From Heligmosomoides polygyrus polygyrus (taxonomy: Eukaryota; Nematoda; Chromadorea; Rhabditida; Heligmosomidae): a stretch of DNA of 64,000 nucleotides. The stretch is taken from contig OX377202.1 of the NCBI GenBank assembly GCA_947396885.1, positions 80,510,643 to 80,574,642 on the forward strand, given 5' to 3'. Positions 51,201 to 59,787 of this stretch are shown in pieces. Each line of letters opens with the position of its first letter. Position 1 is the first letter of the stretch. Under the pieces are notes generated by a model. It was not told the origin of the DNA. It saw only the letters and a list, made by a program, of their open reading frames with translations, and ran no database searches. Made by a program: the position numbers and the translations under genes.

Positions 51201-53561
51201 TGTACCCAACAGCATTTTTGTAGCAGACGGGAAGGAATCGTGTGACGATTGAAAGAGTATGATCACATCTTTAGACACTCAAAGACATCATAGTCGGATT
51301 TTTGACTTAAATTATAAAAGAAGGTCTTTTGTGCGTCATTTTTTGAAAGTAGAGTAAAGAAGCAAGGAGCAGATTGAATTGAAAGTGGTTTAACTGATTC
51401 ATACAAGGTGCATTTTAAACATATAGGAGAAACCCATGGTAGAGAAGTCGGAGGAGGATGGCTATCGCGTGCTCCAGAATAGTTCTCGATTAGAATCCTA
51501 CCACGGTCAAGCAAATCTTCCATACCTGTTGGTTTGTAAATTGGTACCTGATTTGCATTTGATTTGTGAGCTGTTTTGCTAGGGTGTGACCAGGAAAAAG
51601 GCTACCCCAGTTCCATTACCAGCAATTAACTCGAGCGGCCTATCTGCAAAGCTGCGTTGTTCTGCCACAGCGCCACAGCAGAACATAAAAAAATAGGAAG
51701 TAGCAATGGGCTATGAGGGAAGTCTTTAAAAGTGGGTACATCTTCATAATCCGAATCGTATCACGTTATGTGGACGTTTGTCATTCGTGTACCGAAGACC
51801 ACATTTACGAAAATTTACGATTTACGACCCAAAATGTGGTAAATCGTAAATCGTAATTACGCACACCCCTGGTATTCATCCACAGTTTTCAGCCTACTTG
51901 AGCACGTCTTCTTGTGACTGGTGGACTGCGTACAGACAAAGGGCTCAGAAGGCCAACTGAAAATGGTCCACAACTCCGTTCCCAGAAATGTGTAGCAGAT
52001 GAGGAACACATATTTGGAATCAGCGTTTAAAGCCGCATCCAGCGATATACATAGCATCTCAAAGTGCTATGGTCACATGGTATTTTCCCTTCTTAGTAGG
52101 AATGATATTTCAAGAAGATGACATAACCTAACAGGAAGCCTGTTACTGGTCGTGAGGTGAGTTAGCATCACGTCATCTAGAATGGTAAAAACTTGTTTCG
52201 CACAGGCTTCATTGAGATCATAGAGAAGCCAAACCCTCTGCGGGGACTACTTGGGACAGCTGATTTAAAACATTTGGAGGTTTTGGAAGTTACTGTGCAG
52301 CTGGATCACAATAGGCACGATGCGGACATCATGTGAATGTAAAAGTAGACGAACGGTTTGGTCGCCAGCAGTTGTCGGCTTTTGAATACGATTTTCTTCG
52401 GAGGGCGACTTCCAGTTATTGCCGAAGAGTAGTGTGGTGACCGTCACCTCATCCGCTCGATTGGTAAGCCATAGAGGGAAAACATTACGAGGTATGAATG
52501 ACGCCGTCGGTTTCCACTTCGGTTTAGCTGTCCTGAGGGAATAAGCAGCATCGCTCCTACCGTGTTTGGGATGTGTTCCTCTCCGGATATCCACCGACTC
52601 CATTCGTCAGTCGGAGTTGTTCATCTAACACTTTGGAGACATTTGGACCAAATGGCTCATAATACTGACAGGAAGAAGGCAAACGGAAAACTTCGGATGC
52701 ACACTGTGTAGTTTTAGTTGTCACGAAATTTCACAATGCCGCACTTTCACTCGGTCTGCTTTCACAGAAAGTACGGGTTTGTCCGAAATTTCGAAAAGTT
52801 TTGCCTCCTAGATGGAAGCGTTCAAAACAACCGGGTATGCAGTGATGGACAATCGTCAGTTGGCCATGATTTACGGTGCCGGTTCCCCGTACGGCAACGC
52901 TACAGTACACGAGAACCTCCGCAACGTCTCTGCGGCGGAGCTTCCCGACATCATTGATCACACGATTAGAGGCTTGGCAAAGGAGGCGGTCGAGTTTAAG
53001 GCTCAACGCAGGAAGGACTTCATTCTCCAGCCGCTGTTCATGACTTCGTTGATCAACGACCCGGTTGGCGCATCTCAGGCGCTGGTCTTGTCGCCGGTGC
53101 TGTTCGTGCCTCTCATCTTCTCGCCCGCCATCTTCGGTCCCGTCATCCTTTCGCCGTGGGCGTTCGTTCCCGTTCTCGTCTCGCCTCGACTTCTGTCTCC
53201 GGTCGTCCTCTCGCCTATCCTGCTTTCGCCGGTAATCCTGTCGCCTCTGGCATTGGATCCGCTCATACTGTCACCAGGAGCCCTTGTGCCATTCGTTCTC
53301 ACACCGTTCGTACTTTCGCCGTTCATTCTTTCTCCCGTCGCTCTCTCACCACTCATTCTGAGTCCTTTCTGTTTGTCTCCTTTCATTCTGATTCCCAACG
53401 TGCTTTCTCCGCTCATCCTGTCGCCGTTCGTGCTTTCGCCCCTGATCGCCTCCCCCGTAGCAGTGTCGGCTTTCGTGCTTTCTCCGTATGCCCTTTCCCC
53501 TGTCATCGCCTCTCCTGGTGCCTTCTTCTCAGCTGTGCTCTCGCCGTCGTGGCTCAGTTGA
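32939..53561 (+). CDS. mlt-10-like: MLT-10-like moulting cycle protein, 13 exons
   Basis: Predicted secreted protein of about 828 residues in the nematode MLT-10 family, which is required for moulting and thought to act in the cuticle or epidermal matrix. Exons: 32939-32969, 33030-33238, 35303-35493, 35546-35703, 39682-39878, 43737-43857, 43994-44081, 44141-44282, 45590-45731, 48367-48485, 48547-48717, 48867-49034, 52812-53561. All introns are GT-AG and every junction keeps phase; total 2,487 nt. Order of parts: signal peptide, acidic and helical Lys/Glu-rich N-terminal half, then the long xLSPxxLSP repeat. Two acceptors are uncertain by a few codons (39682 or 39694; 43737 or 43740), neither changing frame. 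Large introns (35704-39681, 39879-43736, 45732-48366, 49035-52811) are full of mobile elements. Recognition rests on the repeat and on SPLALLAKKL-type motifs; orthology to a specific C. elegans member is not claimed. Confidence 0.87.
34806..35105 (+). mobile_element. SINE family A, copy 2 (most complete)
   Basis: Begins GTGTAGCGCAGTCAAAGGAG, has TTAGTTCGGATTTCCC as B-box-like block, then TTGGTATCAGACTTG, GGGAAGGATAAA, ATGGCCAAATGCGCATTCA, CTCCACGACATCTCGTAGAAG and a CTTTATCCTTTATCCC tail. It lies in intron 2 of the mlt-10-like gene, about 200 bp before exon 3. Confidence 0.8.
35303..35703 (+). CDS. mlt-10-like: mlt-10-like exons 3-4
   Basis: Exon 3 (35303-35493) begins after ATTTAG with DEVITDEDVADMPDDDDEQ, an acidic linker, then ELYQHWLDQAVSGLMAAV. 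A 52-bp intron separates exon 4 (35546-35703), which reads ENVSDIQKAAHQTCAKDAKT and VVMLLDIELKYQRWNAKFGN. Amphipathic helices are likely; two Cys are present. Donors are GTGAGT. Confidence 0.85.
36403..36652 (+). mobile_element. SINE family A, copy 3 (diverged)
   Basis: GTGGTAGTGCAGTTTGCTC, then TTCGGTTCGGATTTTTCGCC, ACAAGACTTGTCTGGGAAGG and TAGGTAGAATGCGTATTCAA. Intronic, same strand as the gene. Confidence 0.65.
37076..37218 (-). mobile_element. SINE family A, copy 4 (partial, reverse)
   Basis: The minus strand reads TTCGGATTTCCCGTCC (B-box side) and, downstream, GCCAAATACGCGCTCTTCAA and TAGAAGTAGAATGCGTGGC. The middle section is deleted. Confidence 0.6.
38075..38258 (-). mobile_element. 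SINE family A, copy 5 (degraded, reverse)
   Basis: The minus strand retains blocks of the TACCAGACTTG / GGCCACTGTGAATCA / TTGGCCGAATATCCACTCAA series with many substitutions. Confidence 0.45.
39682..39878 (+). CDS. mlt-10-like: mlt-10-like exon 5, basic region
   Basis: Encodes AKLSNVVKTKGKKVLSRYRK followed by a cluster VRRRK and later VKRQR. Several sites fit furin/kex-type cleavage (Arg-X-Arg/Lys-Arg). The acceptor is TTTAG before 39682 or CCTCAG before 39694; both keep the frame, the second is the better consensus. The donor is GAG|GTGAGT. Confidence 0.7.
41377..41459. repeat. Inverted repeat, 17-bp perfect arms
   Basis: CCTCTAATTGAACGAGA at 41377-41393 and its exact complement at 41443-41459 with a 49-bp loop. 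Immediately after, AACCACTCCGCCAGAGTGGTGG is itself palindromic. In intron 5 of the mlt-10-like gene. Confidence 0.75.
42300..42960 (+). mobile_element. Degenerate mariner copy in mlt-10-like intron
   Basis: Plus-strand frames read VHPSNSTQSPQVY, KVLKRWSLHALTDS, EFLEDLIAGDESWL (first catalytic Asp region), THRAVCLPRKEGPP, KIGLHPKRFFFAASELARNG and PARKHSHRHSY. This is the middle of a mariner-type transposase; many frame breaks and no third Asp block. The remnant at 57 kb is from the same lineage (ITKDESRLL, THHAVCLHRGEEP, KIDLHPKSVSFAASELV). Confidence 0.75.
43737..44282 (+). CDS. mlt-10-like: mlt-10-like exons 6-8
   Basis: Exon 6 (43737-43857) gives EYIPSDDGWIGSFRMRAKRS and KPKQMATYSLLE. Exon 7 (43994-44081) gives KPISPLALLAKKLVQTMRTL, the Ser-Pro-(Ile/Leu)-X-Leu-Leu-Ala-Lys block characteristic of this family. 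Exon 8 (44141-44282) is a highly charged helix, VVAEIKEEGKKIKQKRKARK, ending DKSVMK. Introns are short (136 and 59 bp) and phases 1 and 2 match. Confidence 0.85.
45285..45375 (-). repeat. tRNA-like SINE fragment (family C)
   Basis: On the minus strand a tRNA-like stretch with GGTGGTGTAATGAGG (A-box side) and GCGCGGGTTCGAGTCTCGCC (B box) is followed by TGGCGCTAGAGTTTT. The same B-box-plus-CGCTAGAGTTTT block occurs at about 45945-45980 and 62808-62838. The acceptor ends do not pair, so it is not called as a tRNA gene. Confidence 0.55.
45590..45731 (+). CDS. mlt-10-like: mlt-10-like exon 9, acidic segment
   Basis: Acceptor ATTTCAG; reads MDVLEEDDDEDEENETEKLM then DEERMMQAPVKLIREG. The strongly acidic run complements the basic exon 5. 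The donor GGTGTG is weaker than the others. Confidence 0.85.
45900..46390. repeat. Repeat debris and poly-G tract in intron 9
   Basis: Contains a GTCGGTTCGAGTGCCACC block with GACGCTAGAGTTTTG (SINE family C), a block near 46310-46345 that resembles 44755-44785 (GGAGACGCAGACAT versus GGAGATGCAGACAT), and a run of about 15 G (46371-46385). Confidence 0.45.
46585..47640 (-). mobile_element. Dead mariner element in mlt-10-like intron 9
   Basis: Minus-strand frames read GDFDLEEKPGRKRMSSLDDQ, ALRRAVEENPETNTHA, MHHVTVARRLVRIGEVKKL, SHVITVDEKWVLHDNRKRGF (first Asp region), GVIYYRFLQPGQAVTAEPY, LLLQDNARPHKSL (second Asp), IHLGIKV, then LTAYHFFRALDSHL, NLTDAECALLDFVDSCDPNF. In mariners the third position is Thr/Ser-Asp-Tyr-His; here it reads Thr-Ala-Tyr-His, so the catalytic Asp is lost. 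Several frameshifts. The element is about 1 kb and almost full length. Confidence 0.85.
47965..48180 (+). mobile_element. SINE family A, copy 6
   Basis: GTGTGGTAGCGCAGTAAGGTG and GGCGCCAGCTGTCGCGTG, then TTTGGTAACAGGCATATGCG, GACTTGTCCATCGGCGG and AACTAGAATGCGTAGCGCACC. The B-box block is deleted. It lies just before the mariner-end fragment and exon 10. Confidence 0.6.
48190..48312 (-). repeat. Mariner 5'-end fragment next to exon 10
   Basis: About 120 bp (GACTTTGTCCTTCCTC ... AAGTCGTTGGTGTCA, ATTGTCGTGTG) match 47512-47632, the 5' part of the intron-9 mariner, at roughly 90% by eye. It ends about 55 bp before exon 10, whose acceptor it may border. Confidence 0.75.
48367..49034 (+). CDS. 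mlt-10-like: mlt-10-like exons 10-12
   Basis: Exon 10 (48367-48485): GLKLGMAMSGHNVTDFDGKN then LISPRLLSLVPDDLDEE. Exon 11 (48547-48717): INLLSPSLLALHDQGQGMEN and KALKYFDDQGHQEWLNFVIE. Exon 12 (48867-49034): EEGQRMEEQFRGENGQPLYF and TEMFGNTERNKIDVFEELQK. The LISPRLLSL and LLSPSLLAL blocks are typical of the MLT-10 family. Exons 11-13 join in phase 0. Confidence 0.9.
49108..49450 (+). repeat. Repeat family B copy with tRNA-like 3' part
   Basis: GGCACTTTGAGATGAGAT, CGCTGACTCCAAATATGTG, CGGAGTTGTGACC and CAAGTAGGCTGAGG are followed by GATGGCGCAGTGGACAGAAG and TTTCGGTTCGACTCTCGTG, an A-box/B-box pair. A reverse copy sits at 50459-52085 interrupted by an insertion. Confidence 0.7.
50538..51871. 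mobile_element. Non-autonomous hAT-like element, 1,334 bp
   Basis: Perfect 15-bp terminal inverted repeats CAGGGGTGTGCGTAA (50538-50552 and complement 51857-51871), flanked by 8-bp duplications GTATCCAT (50530-50537) and GTATTCAT (51872-51879) with one mismatch. 8-bp duplications and CAGGGG ends are typical of hAT. Inside the left end, a 35-45-bp unit of CGTAAATCGTAATTACGAAA is repeated three to four times (50565-50700); similar CGTAAATCG blocks stand just inside the right end. No transposase. It carries a degraded SINE A copy at 51440-51575. Confidence 0.9.
51440..51600 (+). mobile_element. SINE family A, copy 7 (degraded)
   Basis: AAGTCGGAGGAGGATGGC, CTATCGCGTGCTCCAG, then GTTTGTAAATTGGTACCTG. 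Retains the order of family A blocks with the B box lost. Inside the hAT-like element. Confidence 0.45.
52812..53561 (+). CDS. mlt-10-like: mlt-10-like exon 13: Ser-Pro/Leu repeat domain
   Basis: Starts after CTCCTAG and stops at TGA 53559. The first 75 residues (AVMDNRQLAMIYGAGSPYGN, AKEAVEFKAQRRKDFILQPL) precede about 155 residues of near-continuous LSPxxLSP-type repeat, e.g. ILLSPVILSPLALDPLILSP. The hydrophobic/Pro periodicity suggests an extended extracellular structural domain. Codon use in the repeat is regular (TCG CC, CTG/CTC), so the repeat is also visible in DNA. Confidence 0.95.
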   Translation: MEAFKTTGYAVMDNRQLAMIYGAGSPYGNATVHENLRNVSAAELPDIIDHTIRGLAKEAVEFKAQRRKDFILQPLFMTSLINDPVGASQALVLSPVLFVPLIFSPAIFGPVILSPWAFVPVLVSPRLLSPVVLSPILLSPVILSPLALDPLILSPGALVPFVLTPFVLSPFILSPVALSPLILSPFCLSPFILIPNVLSPLILSPFVLSPLIASPVAVSAFVLSPYALSPVIASPGAFFSAVLSPSWLS

Positions 53562-56500
53562 TCTGGCTCCTTCTTGTGTACCTGATGTGCGATTGTCGTC
53601 TCTTCACTTCAGCTTTCCACGTTCGCTGCTTTAATATGCTTTGGTATTCTGTTAGCTGGTCCTTGCTTGGAACAGCCTCGATACTCCTTAACTCGACTCT
53701 CACTGGCATTTGAACTGTACATCGGTAAGCATTACATGGTCAAGGAAATGCAGCACTGGCTTCTTCGAAACGTGTGATTGTCCTTCTCCTGGAGCGAGCG
53801 CAAACATCAGCAGACAGGTCTTCAGCAGAGCAGTGTACAGCTATTAAAAAAGAAGGAATCCTCAATTGAACTGGAAACCTTCAACGTCGTATCTCTAAAT
53901 CGTTCACGTCTTAAGTCGTTCTCGTTTCATCGTACTTCTTGATGAAGCCGACGGTAGCATGGAGAAGACTGGTCAAGAGTCTTTGTGTAAATCATTTTCA
54001 AATCCCGATTAATGTCTCAAAAATACTTGGCGATTCTCTATCTAGAAAGGAAAGGCAATAAAACAGATTCGTCAGAATAATTCTGCAATCTTATTTACGG
54101 CTGCCACTTCTGTGATATCGAGAAAACGGGAAGGAATAAGGAACTTCATGGGAGAATTATGAAGAGCATCTACGAAGCGTGTTGCGATAACTCTGTTGAG
54201 CGTTCAGCGATTCGGTAGTCTGCATTAGTCTCTGGATAAACTTTCGCCGCCACGACGACGGATTCGCGAAGCGAACTGTGACACGGACCAGATGGCCTGC
54301 CTTCGCTGAGGCATGGCTCATGCTGATAGATTCTATGAGGGTTTCCGGGACTGTGGTGGATTTACAAGCAGCATTTTACATACCATTTTTACGCTTCCCA
54401 AACTGCACACTTTTGAAAGCAAGCTCTACGCTTCTGGAACCAAACTGATCATTTTCCTAATAAAAGTGAGTGCTTTCTGGATTAGGGACTTTCCAAGAAG
54501 GTCAAAACTAATCTCTGTTCTAAGAAAATGTTCCGTGAATTTTTTCAAAAATTTGCTTATCCACTTGCCCGAAAAAAGTGAAAACAGCACTTAGAACATT
54601 AACTTCTTTATTTTTCCAAAAAAGAAGGCAGCAATTTTCGAGTGAATTACCAGAAAAGACAGCGCCATCTACTCGTCCAGCAATTTTCCTTTGATTGATA
54701 GTGTCCATACAGCTTACTTGAAAATGCGAAATGAAGATATTGATATTTTAAAAAATTGATTCACCGTAGACTAACGTGTAACTCCACGCAAATAAAATTT
54801 TTACTGCCAGTCAAACGAAAATTGCGACGTGCTGGTCGAAGTCATGGCCTAATCTTTTCTTTCGGTACGCACAGAAAGCGCTACTTTTTCCACTCTAAAA
54901 TCAGTTTTTTGATCCACTGTTTCTCTTAAAAAACTAAATTTCGATAGACGCTCTCTGATGAAAAATGAACATTGGACATGTCACACAGAGGGGTAGCGTC
55001 CGTCGTTCTCCCAACCGATGCTGTCACATTTTCCTCGTTGATAATGCACTTTTTAAACGTGGAGTTGCGAATAAATCAGTGCTGCAGCGGGAACAATCGC
55101 AAAACAAATGTAGAACTCCTGACTGCTAGACAACAGTTATGCTCTCAATCAGACAACCGTAACGACAAACTGGTTGAGTCGCTTTGCACGACACTGTGAA
55201 AATCTGCTTTCCGTCAAATAAAAAATAAACCGAAGCGTTTTTACGGCTACATAAGAGAACAAGAGCTTCATAAGCAACCGAACAATGTCATCATTGTCTG
55301 GACAGCCTGTGTAGGCTATTTATAAATTTTCGAAGAAAATCCGAATATTATTTTTAAAACGGTATTTGTTTTAAATTTCTTGAATGGGTCTGGTTCTAAA
55401 TTTGCTAGGCCTTCGTTTCTATTCGCACGGTGCTCAGCATCACAGAAAAACCGTCGAGTTAGATTGAAAAAACTTCCAGTGCGAAAACGATGTATTTAAA
55501 TTTCCACGTTCTCGAGGAATGAAGCTGAAGAAGAAGAAACTTACTTTGAAATAGAAGACATACTTCAGTATATACTTTCAACAGTTCACTTATGTGTTAA
55601 TTATTAAGGCGATCTCAATTTCCAATTTATCAATGAATATTAATACAACACGCACAGTATTATCTAAGAAGGTGCCAGAAAGGGAAACTTCAGAAATGTC
55701 GCTTCTCAAAATTAGTCTCGCAAAAATGGCTTGCCTAAACGGCTTGCAAAGGTCAGCGTAATAATGATGCAGTACCGTTTTATTCGTATTTCGGTAGTAT
55801 TTTCAAGGTGTATAGTTGCCAGCTATTTTTCCAATCGTCCCTGTCGTCTACCAGCTTAACCCAGCAGGTCATCATCACTTGAAGACACGAAGAAGGCCAT
55901 ACCTCGTTGACGGTCTTCTTGAAGAAACTCGAGCGAAACGTTGATGAACTTCCCGGTGTTCGCCTCCTGCTTTAAAAATTAGTCGGACACGACCCTTGTC
56001 CGGCAGATATCAGTGAATTGCAGTCGGTGACCAACGCACCAAATCTCCACCAACCTCGCCTGAAGCTCCTGTGGCTCTACTTCTCGAATGAACTACTATC
56101 GCTCCTCGTGGACTTCGTCTTCGTATGATTCAGCTGTAGTCCACATACACGGTCAAATTCGGCCAGTATCATCTCTTGACTATTGCCGCTAAGCGAGTAT
56201 TGTGAGAACAATATGGTCATCAAATTGAAGACGGAGCCGATAAACGATCTTCTTCGCTAACTCCAGCATGTGGAAAAACAGATGAACACAAAAGCAAAGC
56301 TATCCGGAAACACGGACGAGGTAAACAAAGATGTCGAAAAGCACGAATAAGCAAAAGAAAAGCAGTTGTAGATGACAAGACACAATTGATGCAGTCGGCA
56401 ATCGCTGTCGGACAATAGAACGTGTAGATGCTGGACTTCTTTGAAACAAATGACATATGCATAGCCAGCAGCTGCTCTATATCGGTCATGATAAGAAGCG

Positions 56501-56760
56501 AGACGAGAATTCTTATTCCTGCTGGCGACCCGTTGCTACCCTTGGGAGACTAATTTGGTGCCTGAATATCGGTCTGCAATGTGTCACAAGCTCGGCTCCT
56601 TCATCAGAAGCTGCCATGCAGCTTTGCAGCTAGCACTTGAACCTGCACTACAAAGAGCAAGCGAAATTCATTTACTGGCAACAAAAGAAAGCGGGACTAT
56701 ACGTTGTTGAAATAGCTATGGAGGTGAAAATAAGCATACTACGTACTGTGTACACATCAG
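53562..56760. other. 3' flank of mlt-10-like, no further gene recognised
   Basis: I see no exon resembling the N-terminal or middle exons of an mlt-10-like gene and no other family. An 89-codon minus frame at 56220-56489 has a hydrophobic middle but no motif. Mostly AT-rich. Confidence 0.5.
54057..54062 (+). terminator. Candidate poly(A) signal of mlt-10-like
   Basis: AATAAA about 500 nt after the stop codon at 53561; the first exact match I see downstream. Confidence 0.35.
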
Positions 56761-56769
56761 AAAATGTAT

Positions 56770-57840
56770 CAGGGTGCAATAAAACCTTGGGCTTATAGGC
56801 GTTTTCTTTATTCCTTTATTCAGCATACAATTCAATTCATTCAACAATATAATCGCCATCGCTAGTCACTACAGTGTCCCAGCTATCTGGAAGGTTAGCC
56901 ACTCCCTTCTCTCAAAAATGGGGAGACTGTGAGTCAAACAATTCCCTGACCGCCTTTCAACACTTTCAATTTCGATGATTTTCTTCTTTGCTAGGAACAC
57001 CTCAAGGGAAGAAATAAGGGATAGTCTAAAGGGGAATATCAGGGGGATAGGGTAGATAGAGAACTGTGTCCAAGTCTAGCTCGTCCAAATTTTCACGTGT
57101 CTTTTTAGCTACATACAGTCTAGCGTTGTCGTGAAGGAGGTGGACAGAAGTATGTCTGAGCCATTTTTCTCAAACGGCGTACTCCAATTTCTGAAGCTGA
57201 TGGAAGCAAATGGTGCCGGCACTTGTATGTTTTTGTGGAAGGAATTCGTAACACAACACTCGTCACGAGTTCAGAAGCAGCAAAGGAAACACTTTTGGGG
57301 TGAAGGTCTATCTTGACTTGCGGTTCTTCTCCTCGATGCAGGCACACGGCGTGATGCGTGTTAGAATCGTAGAGGAGCCTACTCTCATCTTTGGTGATCA
57401 GGTCTTCAGAAACTCCTTTCGGTGCGTGCGTGACTGACATATTAATATCTGGGTGAACCGCATGCTATCGGTAAAGCCATAAAAGACTCATAGAGCAAGC
57501 AGTCTTCTGTAGCCGAGGGAATGGAGGCGGCTGAGGACTGTTGGATGGGTGCACCCGTGGCGAGACTGCGGGTGATAACCTCCAAGTCCTACTTGAAAGC
57601 GTCGAGAACGACGGTTCACTGTTTGGATGTCCCGACCGAGGTCTGTCTTTGAAATTCGTGTCTCCAACTTTGAAGCGAGCGTACCGGCGCTAGACTAGAG
57701 CTTACGGAAGCCGTGACTTCTATGTATGCGCTATTGATGTTCGTCGCTCGGTTTCCGTAGTCCAGTACTTCAACACCATCTTTAGAAGACAGTGGTTCGG
57801 AGACAGTGTCGTGGAATGGACATCGTGATTTAGTAATGGC
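56770..57840 (-). mobile_element. Degenerate mariner element
   Basis: The minus strand reads SKLETRISKTDLGRDIQTVN and HPTVLSRLHSLGY in the N-terminal half, then GVSEDLITKDESRLLYDSNT and HAVCLHRGEEPQVKIDLHPK (57440-57270). The block from 57120 to 56770 has lost its frame; the third Asp block is not recognisable. The outer left end has CAATAAAACCTTGGGCTTAT near 56778-56797, perhaps the remnant terminal repeat. Same lineage as the copy at 42.3 kb. Confidence 0.7.
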
Positions 57841-59008
57841 TACTGATCAATAATGGAGAGTGAAAAGAACATACCAAGACTTTCTTACCACTCTAATATC
57901 CTAAGCCAGAGGTTTAGACCGCATCACCCCTCCCGTATTCGCGACCCACCATTGGATTCCGCTACCAGTCTTGGTTGTGTCAAATGAACAGTAGTGAAAA
58001 GTCGTCCATTGCAACATTTCCAGTCCTCTTTTGGAGAAAGGAATATGGCAGAAACTCTAAGCCTATAAAAGTCCCCCTAATAACTTTGTTAACGCAACAG
58101 TGAGTTCAAGCGACCGAATAGTAAAGCCGGCTATAAAGAGAACAGAAATTGAAGAACATCGGTAAGGCTTTAAGCCTTCTCAAAACAGTCGATGAATAGT
58201 GAACGTGGAGACATCGAATAGCTTATGTCTGACGAGATGCCGTACAACGATAGTGTTAGAAGGAAAGCGGATGAGCTGAGACCACAGAGTAATTAACTGT
58301 CACTGGTATTCGGCCAACATGAGTGCAAATATCCGCTGGTGATGCTGTCGACAGTGCTCAGTGCTCACCGGAATTCTCTCTTATTGCCTTTCGTATGGAA
58401 TTTTTCCGATGCTCTCCTGAATGGCACAGGTGATGCAGAAAGTGCTCCTGCAGGGTTTCCATTGAAATGGAATCTTGCACACCGATCGGTGGAGCATGAA
58501 GAACGATGTCAGTTCCTCTAGCTAGATGCCTTCTCGGAGTTCGCTCACTAGCTGGCCTGCAAACCCACCTCCATCTATATTTGGCTACCGTTTACATTGA
58601 AAACACACGACCATGCCGTTGCGAACTACATATTTGGGTAGGCTTTTAAGACCAAAGCCTTAAACGAGGGAACAGCTCGCTTTTTAAAGTGTAATCAATA
58701 AGGTTTGCTAATCAAGCGCAAAGAAGAACCTCTATATTTCAACATGAAGAATTTCTCTGAGGCTGTGCTGTAACCCGATGCTCCATCACGTGCTCTACGT
58801 AGTGGGAACGATCGTCTCAAGATCGAATTCGACCATACTGTCGGTAACATTACTACACTGCATTTTGAAGAGTTCAATCTGTCAATGGAAATAGTGTGTA
58901 ATCTGCCAGAAAGCATGTGAAAATGGCTCCTGATTCAAAACTTGCGCGCGACACAATATGGAGAGTACTCACAGGGAGAGCCTCCAAAGTGGCAGTGAGC
59001 TTTTGCGA
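57841..59008. other. No recognised gene
   Basis: Short frames only; no family or clear repeat recognised. Confidence 0.4.
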
Positions 59009-59787
59009 TGCAATTTTCAAAGGGTGTAGGGTCCCGTGTAGGGAGTCCAAAACCGTAGCTATTTTTTTCGGAATGCTCTTCTGTGGTCGAAAAAAGGCGT
59101 GTGGAAGCGTGAGCGCGAAGTTTATCAAGCCCTGCTGTCACACAACCGAATGTGGTTGGTAGCGATGTGGCCCCTCGCCCGTAACGACTGGTTTTACGGT
59201 TCGATCCCCGCTTTCGCCATAGTTTTTGCACACATCGAGTCGTTATTACTATGTGCTTGCGTGACCACAGGAGTAAATTTGTGCACGATTAACGCTTTTA
59301 GTAAGTAAATGTAGCACTTATAGGCTTTCATTTGAGTTACCTCTCAATGGATCGTATTTGCACTGTATCATATCAAAAACAAATTGTAAATGCACAAAAA
59401 CGCATACACTTCAAGGGATAGATCATGAATTTGGTTTGATACCAGTAAATACTTAACACTTACTAAAAGCATTAATCGTGTATAAATTGACTCATGTGGT
59501 CACGCAACCACATAATAATAACGATCTCATGTGGAAAAGCTACGGCGACACGGGAGTCAAGCCGTAAAACCCACTCGGTGTGGCGAGAAACCAGATCGCT
59601 ATCCACTGCGCCAGCCGACCGCATTTGGTTGGGTGGCATCAGGGCGTGTCGAGCTTCGCGCTCACGCTTCCACAAGGATTGATAAGAGCCAACATTTATC
59701 TTTTTTAGACAACAGAAGAGCACTCCGAAAAAAAACCATTACGGTTTGGACTCCCCACACGGGACCCTACATCCTGTAAAAATTGCG
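59009..59787. repeat. Long imperfect palindrome (about 780 bp) with tRNA-like boxes
   Basis: The left arm (59009-59306) and right arm (59457-59787) are reverse complements with scattered changes. Shared blocks include GTAGGGTCCCGTGT, GGAGTCCAAA, GTGGAAGCGTGAGCGCGAAG, GTTTTACGG and TTGCGTGACCACA. Each arm contains a polymerase III-like pair: left TTGGTAGCGATGTGG and GGTTCGATCCC (59198-59208), right (minus strand) TGGCGCAGTGGATAGCG and GGCTTGACTCCC. The loop is about 150 bp. Either two SINE copies inserted head-to-head or a true fold-back element. Confidence 0.8.

Larger units (their letters stand above)
50459..52085 (-). repeat. Repeat family B, reverse copy split by an insertion
   Basis: The minus strand reads TAGCACTTTGAGATGCTATG, CGCTGATTCCAAATATGTG, CGGAGTTGTGGACC (52085-51880), then the hAT-type element, then GGTGGCGCAGTGGATAGAAA and TTGTGGTTCGACTCTCC (50537-50459). 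The tRNA-like half and the body are separated only by the insertion. Confidence 0.75.

Noticed and set aside
52265..52603. 112-codon minus-strand ORF in the last intron of mlt-10-like
   Set aside because: No motif, no splice support, and the flanks are repeat sequence.
53075..53506. 143-codon minus-strand ORF rich in GERMTGE-type repeats
   Set aside because: Antisense shadow of the Ser-Pro/Leu repeat in exon 13; repetitive codons keep the opposite strand open.
59131..59215. tRNA gene
   Set aside because: A- and B-box-like blocks are present but no 7-bp acceptor stem could be drawn; part of the palindrome arms.
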